64,000 nt of DNA from Gnetum montanum (GCA_015680685.1 MNCI01004792.1:88558-152557); one strand, 5' to 3'. Shown: positions 24,249 to 36,076, counted from the first letter of the stretch. The notes: generated by a model from the letters alone, not told the origin. Program-made: numbers and translations.

Positions 24249-25138
24249 TAATTCACATTTTAAACATAAACCAATTCCCATGAAATTCACTATATTCAAT
24301 ATCTACACAATAATCAAATAGCCTAGTTAATATAAAGAGAAAAATGATAAGTCAAAATTTAATAGTTAAATGTTTAAGATTCATTTTTTAAAAGATTCCC
24401 TAGACACTTTAAAGTTCATAAATGAACTAGAAAATTTCAAATATATGTTTTAATGTAAAACTAATGTGACCACAATTACAAAAGCCTTCATCACATCAGA
24501 AATTTGCTATGAGACGGTTAGAGATATGAGGATTCCTACTAGAGTAACCCTCACAATTCAGCTCCCATCCCAAGAATAGTCCATGAAGGACTTGCTAATG
24601 TATAGTTTATTGTTTTTTTTCTTAGGAATGAGGTTTTTATACCACCAAGCCTTATGTTTGATGGAAATTTTCCTCTAAAAATATTTATGTTCAGTTGTGA
24701 AAATTCAATAAAAGTTTCAGTACAGTTCAGTTTTAAAGGGCTTGCAAAACTTTCTTTCAGCCTTTTAAGGGGGCAAAAATGTTGGCACATTTGGCCATTT
24801 CATGGAATAGGTTGGCATGATTAAATTGGTTAAGAGTTTTTGGAGAAGTGGCAAAAATTTCAATTTGAGAGAAAAAGAATAAGTTAACAACAACATTCTT
24901 TTTATTTAAGAAAAAAATATATAGGAGCACCATTCCTATATTAAGCTTATAAATCTCCAAGCATTGCATTTTACAGGGCAACAATATAGATATATAAATA
25001 TATTATGATACACTGGGTTTGACGGATGAATATCCTGATAATCTTAATGCCAGCGGGATTATGGAAGAAGTCCAATTTTTATATGCATCATTTATATGAT
25101 ATGAATATGTAGCAAATCAAAGAGCATTACAAGTAAAA
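24249..25138. other. Intergenic DNA, no gene seen
   Basis: AT-rich sequence that continues the DNA left of element 1. The short minus-strand open frames here (24551-24984) match nothing I recognise. Confidence 0.5.
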
Positions 25139-25477
25139 TTGGTTTTGTATCCATTTTACTTTGGGAAAGCATATCTCTGCAGCAACACAAATTCAGTAGT
25201 CCGGTGGTGCAGGAACATTGCAATTCATATTGTTGAATGGCTGAATGTAGTCAATGTTAATCTTTCCTTCAACAATTTTGATGGGAACTGGTCAAAATCC
25301 TTGGGCAACAAGTTTACATAGCTGGAGAGCATGGGTCTTTCTCATAACAAGATTATGGATCCTATTCCAGAGTCTTTGTCCAACCTTACTTTTCTTCAGG
25401 TTTTAAATCTATCATTTAACAACTTTGAAGGCAATGTCAGTTGTTCTCAAGGCTCTCTCCGAAGATTGAAAAATTAA
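25139..25477 (+). pseudogene. Leucine-rich-repeat receptor-like protein fragment
   Basis: One frame, broken by a stop at 25319-25321, reads VNVNLSFNNFDGN, then LESMGLSHNKIMDPIPESL and SNLTFLQVLNLSFNNFEGN. These are plant extracellular LRR units (LxxLxLSxNxxxGxIPxSLxNLxxLxxLNLSxNNFxG), typical of receptor-like proteins and LRR receptor kinases near the end of the repeat domain. Only about three repeats remain. No signal peptide, transmembrane segment or kinase follows, and the frame stops at 25475-25477. It is a decayed fragment of a receptor-like gene. Which family it came from cannot be decided. Confidence 0.75.
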
Positions 25478-26410
25478 TCATTCGTGCACAAATCCTACAT
25501 GACTGCAAGCAAACAGAACATGAATGAAAGTAATCTGGTTGGGTTGAATCCCTGATTTTCTGAAGCACCCAAAAAGTTGTAGAGCTTCCAATCCATTCCC
25601 AATCATGGCGTTTCAGATAATCACATTGTTACCAGGGCATCTCCATCAAATAAAACTACCCCCTTCTCCAGCATATCACATGTCGAAACCCTAGTAATGG
25701 AAGCAATGAAGACATCAGCATTTTTCCCAGTACAACATTCTGGTGCTCATCAATGGAGGTCTGAATCTGCAGTATCCATGACCAGCGACGACCACCACTG
25801 CCGCTACATTAGCGAGCTCTTGTGCTATGTGGCGAGCTCTTGTTCTTAGCGAAGGTCCATGCTGTGCAGCTAAGGCACGACCGCATCGTCAATGCGCTAC
25901 TAGCCCTACCCGCCTCAGCGCTGTTTCAAACAAGTTAGCAAATTTTGTGGTTATGTACCCAAGGGTTCACCATGGCCAGGAGAGCCTTGAGCCATACGGG
26001 AAGAAACAGATGAAGTTCATTACCGCAACAATGACGAAAATAGAAACAGCATTGCGGTTAGGAACTCATTTCAAAAATTCTAGGTAGTTAAAAACATAAA
26101 TCACAATTGTCATTTGCTCTTGGAACCTGCAATCCGAAATTACCAAAAATAGCAGCAGTGCCCGATGCCGACGCATTTGCCTTCGCCGTTGCTAGTCCAC
26201 CAAGTGCGGTAATAGAGACACGAAGACACAGTAAGACAAGTGCACAACTGAATCAGCAAAACCAGGAGATGTTTTACCTGATGCCGATAAATCAGCGCTG
26301 CAGTTTATTTAGAAGAAATCGTTATCGCCGAAGACATACAAAACCTGAACGTACAAAATCAAAGTCACAAAATAACATTTCAATTTCATATGGTCTGGTG
26401 GCAAAATAAT
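25478..26410 (+). other. GC-richer, gene-like patch of unknown origin
   Basis: Base composition rises clearly at about 25690-26350. An ATG at 25697, preceded by AAACCCTAG as in many plant 5' leaders, opens 50 codons starting MEAMKTSAFFPVQHSG and ends at a stop near 25848. Open frames at 25827-26087 and 26107-26409 follow. I recognise none of them. This could be the remains of a gene's first exon and promoter, or a captured fragment. Confidence 0.35.
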
Positions 26411-26698
26411 AATTTCAGCAACTTCTCACATGCAATAATGGTATGGAGCACTTGTTAAAGACCTAGCCTTAATTTAATTATCCCAAGTGAATTACTAAGG
26501 CTTTATACACGGTGAGTAAGTAAAATCATAGAATAACAATTGAATGAAGCATCATAGAATAACAATTGAATGAAGCTCCTATAGTATGAAGACTTTGGCT
26601 TTAATTTTTAATTGATATTTATGAAAGAAATATTTGTAAAATGTGTAAAGACACATCCAATATTAGCATAATTTTCTCCTAACTTCCCAACTTCCTAG
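26411..26698. other. AT-rich DNA, no gene seen
   Basis: A 25-base word (catagaataacaattgaatg plus flanks) is tandemly duplicated near 26530-26575. Nothing else is recognised. Confidence 0.5.
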
Positions 26699-26818
26699 CT
26701 TGTTGGGCAAGTAGGATTTCCTAGCTTGTTGGACAAGTTACAACTTCTTAACTTGTTGGGCAAGTAATATCTCCTAACTTGTTGGGCAAGTCATAACTTC
26801 CTTACTTGGGAGAGAAGT
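26699..26818 (+). repeat. 26-27 bp tandem repeat with CTTGTTGGGCAAG hairpin core
   Basis: Copies of CTTGTTGG(G/A)CAAG start at 26699, 26725, 26752 and 26778, with a degenerate fifth near 26805. Each core can form a 4-bp stem with a 5-base loop. The array lies just upstream of a TATA box at 26860, as expected for enhancer repeats in an LTR U3. Confidence 0.8.
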
Positions 26819-26859
26819 TAGCTAAGATATTTTGAAATATGTAACTACCTTTTGAACCC

Positions 26860-26866
26860 TATAAAA
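26860..26866 (+). promoter_or_regulatory. TATA box of a probable LTR
   Basis: CCCTATAAAAAGG follows the tandem repeats by about 45 bp. A downstream GAGGAGGACACACACTTTGG region could be the transcript start. No paired LTR was found, so the element is either solo or truncated. Confidence 0.5.
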
Positions 26867-28111
26867 AGGTTTCAGGGGTAAGAAGAAAGTGAGATACACT
26901 TGGAGGAGGACACACACTTTGGAAGACTACTAGCTCTCACTTGGAGACACACTTTGGGTCTTGGGAAGAGCATTGTAAAGAAGAAATTGTGAAAGATTGC
27001 TTGTAAGATGACTTGCTAAAGAAAAGATTTCAACCTCTTTGTCATAGTCTTGTGAGTTATGCTTATTGTTTTTTATTTTGTTTAAATTTTTTATCTAGTG
27101 GTTTACATAGTATCATGTTTGGCAAGTAATTTTGGGATTTTTAGATTACTCTTATTATTCTTGTTGCACGATAGAAATTTCTATTAAAATATTTCCATAG
27201 AAGCGCTTGTGTTTGAAATCCTTAAGAGAATTTTAGTAGTGAATTTTATTATTGTGCAATGTATAAGAACCACTATTGAGATTGTTGTAAGAGAGCCTCT
27301 ACGTGTAGTTAAGCCGTTGAACGATTCAATAGTCAAAAGGGTTCAGAAAATCTTTGGTATTTTGATGGGACCAGAATAGCTTCTTTTATCTTGAAAGTGA
27401 ATCTCCATGGTATTTCAATCAGAAATTGTCAAGTCTTTTGAAGGTTCTGCTGAATGCAATTGTTGACATCCATTATCTAGCCAAAATGGAGTCTCGTACA
27501 TGATAGTTTACGCAGCAACTTTTGGTAGCATAGTAGGATTGTCTTGAAAAAATTGCTTATTTGAGCCTTGGAAGTTTGAATGATTCGTAGTTATTGAATT
27601 TTGAATAGCTTTATTGTGAAGTGTTTACTCGTATCATTTTACCTTGTTTAAACATTTGAGATCCTTACACAAATCTGCTTTCTTGTTCTCTTCTTTCTAT
27701 TTCCATTGAATCTCGCTGTATTTCTAGTTTTCTTGTGGAACTATCTCTTTCTCTAAGGAAAATTAGAAGTAGATTCACAGGGTTGTGCTTAATTTTCTTT
27801 TGCAAAATTTTATTTGTTACAAGTAGGTTTTATAAGGACCACATAGACTAAGCAATTGAATAAAATAGGAACTCTCAATAACTCACAGTACTTGGCAAAG
27901 TTGGCTAAATTTCTTAAAGATAAGTCATTTGTAGTTTACACACAATGCAATCGTTTCATTTTTCACAACCACACACCACAACAGCACACACACATACTCA
28001 CATTAACTACTAAGTCTATTTGGAGGTATCTGGGCCTTGGTGTTGCCAGAGACCAACAAGCACCTAAATCCTATTCGAGGACACTCGTTAGTGGTCGCGT
28101 CCGAAATGGTT
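26867..28111. other. Probable LTR body and unrecognised sequence
   Basis: The first part is probably R/U5 of the LTR-like unit whose TATA box is at 26860. A TGGTATTTCAATC word near 27410 might be a decayed copia primer site. I recognise no gene, and the open frame at 27856-28119 has no family features. The stretch ends where Athila-type gag sequence starts on the minus strand. Confidence 0.35.
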
Positions 28112-28446
28112 GCCAATAGTTACCATGCAAATCTCTCCAGCGCATTTGTTCATCTTGATGGAGGATAAAAGTGTAATCAGGTATATACTCATCGGGCTGA
28201 GTATATGTCACCCTGTATTTTTGAGGAACTAGCTAATTTCGGTTACGTGTTTTTGATTGCCAACTGTTCTTTGTATGATCCTTAGGTGATGTGCTCTTGT
28301 GAGAAGAAGAAGAAGAAGACATGATGTCTTATTCAGTGTGCTATTAATGGTTAATTATTTTTTCTATTTGATTAACCCTAAGGTTCGTTAAAGCTCCCAA
28401 TGATGTAAATGATCTCTTATGTCCTAATTAGCGCACAAACACTTAG
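28112..28446 (-). pseudogene. 5' end of Athila-type gag, minus-strand element
   Basis: The reverse complement matches the start of gag in element 2. It has an in-frame run of Ser codons after ATG (minus, near 28321), a decayed equivalent of the YTHPDEYIP segment, and the stretch around TTTATCCTCCATCAAGATGA. Similarity stops abruptly near 28112, so the rest of the element is missing. Confidence 0.7.
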
Positions 28447-28464
28447 TCCCCGGCAATGGCACCA
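28447..28464 (-). other. Primer-binding site (tRNA-Asp type), minus-strand element
   Basis: On the minus strand this reads TGGTGCCATTGCCGGGGA. It is close to TGGCGCCGTTGCCGGGGA, the complement of the plant tRNA-Asp 3' end, and directly adjoins the LTR. Confidence 0.85.
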
Positions 28465-28465
28465 A

Positions 28466-29547
28466 TGATGAGTGGCAAGGTACCCCTGCACTCAACCATA
28501 CGAATACAAGCGTAGCATGCGCGATTCGTTCGAACTCCGCAGACTAAATGCCTACACGCTTCATGGAACACTTAGGGTTAATCATTCGTTATCTTCCTAG
28601 ACTTACTTGTAGTTGTCATGGTGTATGGTTAAGTAAGTCCGAGGGATATGATTTTTATGGTCTTTTCTGTTTATGTCTCCTATGCTATTGAGGTGAAGGG
28701 TTGAGAAACTAATTGCTAACTCTAACTAATGAACTAAGTCTAAATTACCTAGTGTTAGCATCTGTTCCCACTTACTCTACACACCCTGAACCGATGCAAC
28801 TGTGGCCACCAAACGCTAATCGTTGCTGGGATCCCCACGTGTAATGCACGTTCTCGAAGTGGTCATATTGAGGCACTTAACTAGGAGGAAAGGGTTGAGA
28901 GAATCTAATCTAGCCTAAGTGCGATGAGCATCCGTTCCTTGATTATCCGTACATATCTTTCATGCATAACTACCATTGGGATTACCAACCGCAGGTCCTA
29001 AGTACGCCACTGGGTTACCAAGTAGTCACACTTAGATGCTCGTAATCAAGTTGTACTCATTCCGCATTTCTAGCCTATGTGCGATGAGCAACTGATTCCT
29101 TGATTATCCGTACACATCCTTAAATGCTCGTAATCAAGTTGTACTCATTTCGCATTAATAAGAGAGAAAGTAATAAATAACATTAAATAAAATCTTAATT
29201 AGCCTATTCCATGAACTGCAAGGTTTATCCAGGAAGTTCGTCTTTATTGCCGTACACAACTTGTGTTTAGGTACAATGTTACTCGAATAAAGATCCGTTC
29301 ACTTTAGGACTCCTACTACGGGCACATGGAAAATATTCTATCTCTGGAGTGATCAATCTGCTAGAGTTTTCCTACTTCTAGCCTATGATGAGGAAACAAG
29401 GGAGAGCTGCCTCTTATTTATAGATATGACAGCACATCGCGATATCACGTACATGATATTGCAGGGGACGATGCGATATCGCGTACGCGAAATCGCATGG
29501 GATGTGATATTGCGACGTACGCGGCCTATTCAAATCACGTCTCATCA
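28466..29547 (-). repeat. 5' LTR of a truncated Athila-type element (element 2 family)
   Basis: On the minus strand it starts TGATGAGACG and ends CTCATCA, 1082 bp long. It aligns with the LTRs at 40938-41929 and 46553-47551, including the GATATC-rich U3 (29430-29520) and a TATA box (TATAAATAAGAGG, minus, near 29410-29424). It carries the internal duplication seen in the 46553-47551 LTR. No second LTR is present, so only the 5' end of the element survives. Confidence 0.88.
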
Positions 29548-32050
29548 ATTGGGCTAACATTATGGTGATGGACAACTACTTCATACATTAGAGCTAGTGT
29601 TCCAAATGCTATAGTTGATTGACTTAGAGCTAAGAACCATCTAGATCAATGACTTACAAGTTAGATATTTTTAACTAATGATGTATATTTCTAAAGATAT
29701 ATTGTAGAGTAGGTACTTTCTCAAGTGACTTTTTGTATAGTTTCATTCTTAGCTCTTGAAAATAATGTTTATCACAGAAAAGGGCAGTCAACAAGGTGCT
29801 TAGGAAATGTAACACTAAATTACAATATAAAGAAATAAACACCTATATTAAGAGTAGTTTCATCCCATAGCTTGCTTGCAAACAACAAACTTTCTAAAAT
29901 TAAATAGATATAGAGGGATGTTGTTGTTTGAAATAACTATGATATTCTCACTAAGAATTTAATTGCAACATTTAGTACTTGTTGGTTCACATATAGCAAG
30001 TTTTCAAGAAGAATATCCAACCAACATTTTCATTTTTTCCAAGTCATGAAAATTATAGTCTTCGTATTCAAAAATTCAAGAGTAGGGCTATTGCAAAAAT
30101 GTGGATTTCCAAAGAAAAATAATATTTTAAACATTTGGATTCACTAATAAATTGAATTAAGGAATGAGATATTTCCATTCTTTTAAAAGCATTCTAAAAA
30201 TTTATAAATTTGAATAGAATATAACAATGTTACATATATTTAGCCGCTAAAACCTTGTTATCAAATTGATACAAACTACTTAAACATGATGGGACATACT
30301 CAATATTTTAAAATCTTGAAAATTAAAGTTTTCATATTAAAAAATTTAGTGGTAGTAGTCCAAGAATTTGGATTTTGAGAAAATAACTAGTAGTTTGAAC
30401 ATTTCTATTCATTGGTAAATTAAATTTAGTACTCTTACTAAAATCATTTCAGCCAAAGATCAATGAATTTTAAGTGTTTCAAAATCATGAAAATTAAAGT
30501 TTTCATATTGGCAATAAACATTGAAGAATTTAGATTTTGAAAAAAAAACATTAGTATAAACATTTCTACTTGAAAAAAAAAAAGAAAACAAGAGTTTGAA
30601 CATCTCTATTCACTAATAAATTAAATTTAGTATATTTACTAAGATCATTTCAACCAAAGTTCAATGTGTTGAAAGATAAAAAATACAACATACTAATAAA
30701 GCAAGCCCCTTTCACTTCAATGGATAGTGCTGGAAATTTAATCATAGTACTCTTGCTATGTCGTTTTTCAAACCATGGTTCATATGTGTTGTAATTTTTT
30801 TTTTGTGTTGAATGGACTACCACACACAAATGCTAAGGAATGTAAGGAGGTCCAAGAGTAGGTGACATTAGTTGAAAATGAAATAGTGGGTTAGTGTATT
30901 AACCCTCCTCCTTCCATTGTGTTACATGGTAAACATCATTGCTAATTCTATACCATGATTAGGGCTGGAATTTGACATCTTTTTTAGGCATTTTCTCATG
31001 ATTTTGGCATTAAATATGCTAATTTTTGAATGTAAAGCATCATAAAAATACCACAATATTTTAAAATGTGTTAATACAATGCTTTAAGATTTCAAAAGGC
31101 ATCACTTAACTTTAAACTAATAAAAATTTAATAGGAAAATAAATGGATTTTAAAATATTTTATATAATTTTTATCATAAAATATATTAATAACAAAATAT
31201 TTTTATTTATAAAAATGTTTTATAGTATGCAATATTTATACTAATAAACTTGTATTTTGTATTTTAACTTTTAATAATAAATAATTTTAAATTATTTAAA
31301 TACCAATAACATATATTAACTATAAATAAACATATAAAATAAAAAAGAGAGAAAGCATCTACCTCATGCCTACTAGAAGTTTGAAATTTCAACCCTCACC
31401 AGGATGGACCATTGGCCCTAAGCGACCGTGACTCATCTTTAATATGTCTGCTGTAGCCGCATATACGCATGCGGAGGTGGCCCTGGCACTGCACCAACAA
31501 ACAAATTAGTTACCGTCTAGTCAACGAAGGCCAAGCTAAATGCCAAAGCCTCACTTTCAGTCCTAAAGGCATATTCCTTTTTGGCCATGTTCAGCCACTG
31601 GTCACAGCTCACATTCAACAGCTGTAACGCTGGTTAAACTGACGCTGTTATTTTCCCTATTTCCCGTTCTATCTTCATTGGTAGATCTGGACCGCTAGAG
31701 TACACGAACCAAACTGTATCCACGCATCACTCACGCTGTCACATTTTGTTTTTTTCGAAAGAGGTTCTCGGTGAATAAAATTTGCATCCCCGTGCCTTGG
31801 CCTCTGGCTCCTCGTTCACATTGCTGTGTTCAGAAGCCTAGAGTAACTTGGATTGTATTTGAGGAGTTTTTCCACTGTTCTGTTCCTATTTGCTCAACTG
31901 TCTTTGACGTTTCCGCTGTCGTTCCTGATGATAGAACGTATGAGATTCGCTCTGACAGAAGCTCCCTCCTCGTCTTCAATGAGGAGAAGAAATAGCGTCT
32001 ACGAGAGTGTATGTTGAGTTTGACTTTTAGTATGCACCGAGGAGTGAGGG
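29548..32050. other. Intergenic DNA with a diverged tandem block, no gene supported
   Basis: Very AT-rich, especially 30900-31340. Near 30040-30670 three to four diverged copies of a block recur, with the words (c/t)atgaaaatta(a/t)agt, a ttcatatt word, gaaca and ttcactaataaatt. The GC content rises between 31400 and 32030. An open frame at 31771-31995 there has no recognised domain. Confidence 0.45.
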
Positions 32051-32266
32051 GAAATCACTCGGCCATAGTTTTCTACGTCGGACAAAAATCATCAATACTT
32101 CGTCTTTTACTGATCCAGTTGAGTAGAAATCACTCGGTGCCATAGTTTTCTAGGTCGGACAAAAATCATCAATACCCAGTTGAGTAGAAATCACTAGGTG
32201 CCATAGTTTTCTAGGTTGGACAAAAATCATCAATACTTCGGCTTTTACTGACCCAGTTGAGTAGAC
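32051..32266. repeat. Tandem repeat of 61-80 bp, three copies
   Basis: Each copy starts GAAATCACT(C/A)GG and includes CATAGTTTTCTA and GGACAAAAATCATCAATAC. Copies begin at 32051, 32126 and 32187; the middle one lacks about 15 bases. The trailing word CAGTTGAGT recurs near 32252 and 32310. The array lies about 400 bp past the stop codon of the transporter gene. Confidence 0.85.
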
Positions 32267-32677
32267 ACAACTTTTATATATAGTCTCTTGATTAGAAATT
32301 TTATTAACTCAGTTGAGTCGACACAACTTTTATAATAAATCTTATTTTTAAAATGAAATCAATAGATCGGGGTATCATTTACAAGACTTACCAATTTATT
32401 GTGATTTTTGAAACATGCCATCCAACATATTTCCCTATTATTTAAATACGGCTCAGTAGTAAGACATGGTATGCATCTGATTAATAAAACAAACCTATCA
32501 CATTCATTGTAGGTATAACCAAAACCTATCACATTCATTGTCAATCATAGGCAGGTATAAGCATTGTATTTTCAGGATCTATACATTTTCAGGATCATAG
32601 GGATCATAGGTAGATTTTCTGGAATACTTAGGAACACATTATGACGCTAGAACAATTTCAAGGGTATTAACAAACCA
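32267..32677. other. Downstream flank of the NPF gene
   Basis: Probable 3' UTR and intergenic DNA. A short direct repeat (AACCTATCACATTCATTGT) occurs twice near 32491-32541. No second gene is seen. A polyadenylation site cannot be placed with confidence. Confidence 0.4.
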
Positions 32678-35600
32678 TTAAGCGTTGTGGTCGTCAGCAT
32701 TGGCGGCAGACTCTTGATGGTGGAGCACAGGGATGGCAGTCGGCCTGTAAGTGTACCAGCGTGCAACAGGGAGGAAGTAAAGGAAGTTAAGCAGGGTAAG
32801 GGCGGCCATAAGCCAATAGAATAGATCCAGTCTGGCGCGGTTCAGATTCTGGTCCAGCCAAGTGTGAGAATGATGCTGCGTTTTGGTGCAGGAATTGACA
32901 AGGCTGACGATGAAGCTGCTGAGGAAGTTGCCAAAGCCAATGCCAAGGAAGAAGAGTGCACCTGCGGCACTGCGCATGTTGTGGGGAAATTGACTGTACA
33001 GGAACTCGTTGTAGCCGATGGCAAACGAGGCCTCAGCCACACCCATGATGGCGTATTGGAAAATAAGCCACATTGCCGACATGGGTACTTGGGCATTAGG
33101 CTTGTTAAGCAATCCATGCTCCACAGCCACATGCCTGCGTCGAGCCTCCACCAATGCTGCAGACACCATGGAGATTACGCATACCACTTGCCCTACTCCT
33201 ATTCTCTGCAACTGCGTTATGCCACTGCCGTGCTTTGTGACTTTTCTGATGCAGGGTACCAGCAACTTATCGTAGAAGGGTATGAAGAGAGAAAGAGATA
33301 GCATTTGAAATATCCCAAAGGAACCAGCCGGAATGTTTAAGCTGAAGCTGCTGCTTTTTTTGGTTTTGGGCAGCCCCAGCTTGAGTCTCAGGCGTCTGTC
33401 CATGGTATTTGCCTGCAGCACTGAAAAGGTAGTAAGCTGCGAAAGGTCGGCTATCAGCATCACGAAGGCTGCCCACTCCGGCAGGATTCTTAGCACCGAT
33501 TTTAGCTCTTCCACCTGCTCTACCCTGCACAGCTTCCACGCGTCCACCTTCTCCTCATCCTCCCCCTCCTCCACTATAGCTGCTTTGTTCAGCAACCTGT
33601 CATTACATTGTCTTGCAGTAATAGTAAGATTCATGATTACCAATTAACCATCGTCACTTTGGTATAGAGCAATTGAAATTAAGAATCATCTTCATCATCA
33701 TGAATTTTTAATTACGTTCACTGAGAGTTTTCAAATCCATAACTAGTATTGCTTATTCGAATCGAACCTACCACCTTATCGTTGCATGATCCAGTACATA
33801 CTTAGCCCTTATCACTAAGCTAATTCCACACGGCAGTGTTTAACCATGATTATGATTACACTGGTTCACTTTGATAAAAAATTATTAAAGAAGATTAGCA
33901 CTAGGATTTCAGAAGTTACTGACATCTCTGTCTGTCTAAAACAGAACTATTATACTAAAATTTCTTAATCCATCTTAAGTAGTACAGGTCATCGCTACCC
34001 TAACTTAGGACTTCTCCAAAATCCAGAGTCCACTGTTATCAGCCACGTCAGTGATACAATGATTTGAAGATAAGAAGTCTCCTTTCTCGGTTCTCAGTTC
34101 TCACTTGTAGACTACTTTAGCCTGGAACTTCTTGAAGTCGGAGACACCCATTTAAGCCCTATTTCTATTGATCTAATCTAAGCATGCCTAAATATCATAT
34201 TCTATTCGCTTTTAGATCCGTAGGCACAGTCCAGAAACCGAAGAAGAAACAATAATACTCTTAAATCACTTAAATGTGATCAAAATAGTAGACAATAGAA
34301 TATTCAAACTAAGTTAACAATACAATTTTATTCATATCAAATCGCGGAGTGGAGTGGTGCCATTACAAACAATCCTCTGCTTTAAGCTTTACGTCTGTAT
34401 CAGGATCACGTCACATGGACTAACGTGCGTTGACGGACCAACCGAGGCAGAAAAATCCAAGAGCATTAACTGAAATAAAGCATTATTCTATAATAATCAT
34501 TATCGTTAAGAATCCCTAATTAGCTGAAAGAAGATCAGGACGTACGTGAACTGATGGCTGAGGGGAAGCGCGGACTTGGAAAAGCCGTAGTAACTGGAAG
34601 GCTGTGATGGCAGCGGCAGATGACGCTTTCTGTAAGCTGCTACCAACACCTGAGCGAAGGCTGTGAAGGGGCTGCCCTCCGGCTTTACTGTAATATACAG
34701 ACTTCTGCCCACGTAGAAACACAGCGTGGACAGCAGCATAAGCGATGCCGGAATTGCAAGGCCCAGGCTCCAGCTGATGTCGCTCTGTATATACACCACT
34801 ACAGTGACAGACACCATTACAGCAATAGTGAAGGAGAAGTAGTACCAGTTAAACATGCTCTGGATGCTTCTCCTGCCCTTGTCGGTCTTGTAATCGAACT
34901 GATCTGCTCCGAATGCAATGGAGCATGGCCTTATCCCTGCAGCCCCAAGTATCATCAACGCCATGGATGAGTACAGCACCATCTTCTGCACTGCATTAGC
35001 TCTCTCGCATGTGCTGCCGTCGCCGCTACGGCATTTGGGTGGTCTCAAACGAGGGAATATAGCTGTGCAAGTGAAGAGAGCTATCCCCTGCGCAATGAAA
35101 AATAATACTGAAATCATAACTAATGCCTACTATTGCTGATGCTGCTCTTGACAAGTAATTTGTTGCAGTTTAACTTAAATTTTAAAGAAACAATTTGAGT
35201 ACTAGGAAGTTTGTCATGCAGCCGATGAAAATTGTCCAGTATCTGCCTATGTAGGAATCCGAAAGAAATGCACCCAGCACCGGAGATATGCTAGAGCATC
35301 CCGACCAAATATATATAACATTGGAGGCGGTAACATTGGGCATATTGAATTTCTTGGTGAGATAGATGATCATGTTGGCACCCAACCCAATTGTTGCTAG
35401 CTTCTCGCAAGCCTCGTTTGCTGCTCACAAACAAAAAAATTGAACATGTCTCATCCATTATATTAGCCCATGCCGTATCTGAAGATAAATGAAACTGAAA
35501 TTAAATTTTTATTATTGGAATTTTATTACTTCCTTGGACGCTTTGCATCTTTTGATAAGAGAAATTTACATACTTATGGGTTTTTAAAACATTCTCAAGA

Positions 35601-35996
35601 AGATTACGAAGTGTTATGGTAAGATTTGAAACATATAACCAACTTTACAACTGTAAATGTCTACTTATATGTGTGTGTGTGTGTATGCAAAGCGAAATTA
35701 AAGAGGGATCGGAGGCAGTTCAAGCAGTTACCAATGATGAAGGGCATGGTTTTCCATCCACCCTTTTTCTTTCGGCCTGAAGCTTCTTCTTCATGGGGTT
35801 TGCCCTCTTCCTCTTTGCTGAAACCGAGATTGAAAGAGAGATCGCCGCCTGTTGTTCCTTTAAGGGACTCATCAGCAGGAGGAGGAGGAGGAGGAGGAGG
35901 ATTTGCAGTTCTAGCAGGTATCTCTACTTCTAGGGAGCCGGCTTTACCGTACTCTGGGCCTTGCTGCACAATCAGTGTAGTTTTATCAGGCGCCAT
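32678..35996 (-). CDS. NPF/PTR-family (NRT1/PTR) proton-coupled transporter, four exons
   Basis: This encodes a membrane transporter of the major facilitator superfamily. NPF proteins use the proton gradient to import nitrate, peptides, hormones or specialised metabolites. Exons on the minus strand: 35996-35732, 35420-35203, 35126-34546 and 33611-32678. All introns are GT-AG and the phases (1, 0, 2) agree. The joined frame is 1998 bp, 665 residues plus stop. Exon 2 is 218 bp, the size I recall for many NPF genes. The proton-coupling motif ExxE(K/R) is EACEK at residues 91-95, preceded by GGWKTMPFIIAN. GAAGIRPCSIAFGADQFD lies at 222-239; FSVLQANTMDR and MRSAAGALFFLGIGFGNFLSS follow. Residues 33-40 are eight prolines in a long hydrophilic N-terminus. 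An upstream ATG (36045-36047) lies only about 30 bp from the TATA box, so 35996 is the preferred start. Motif wording suggests the NPF1/NPF2 side of the family; the substrate cannot be inferred. Confidence 0.92.
35669..35686. repeat. (TG)n microsatellite in NPF intron 1
   Basis: A run of about eight TG units inside the first intron of the transporter gene. Confidence 0.85.
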
Positions 35997-36076
35997 GAAC
36001 GATGAATGATGCCGCCAATTTCCAATCAAGCTAATTAAGCAAGGCAACGGCGAAACGAACAGCCTCTGTGCATGCC

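Noticed and set aside
27856-28119. 87-codon open frame next to the minus-strand LTR
   Set aside because: Its end runs into reverse-complement gag sequence, and nothing in it is recognisable.
32842-33647. Several open frames overlapping the last NPF exon (32842-33132 minus, 32864-33301 plus, 33018-33275 plus, 33267-33539 minus, 33333-33647 plus)
   Set aside because: They are other-frame or antisense by-products of the coding exon with no domain of their own.
34516-35139. Plus-strand and alternative minus-strand open frames over NPF exon 3
   Set aside because: They overlap the exon whose frame has clear NPF motifs and show no known features.
36045-36047. Upstream in-frame ATG of the NPF gene
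   Set aside because: It lies about 30 bp from the TATA box, at or before the expected transcript start, so the ATG at 35996 is preferred.
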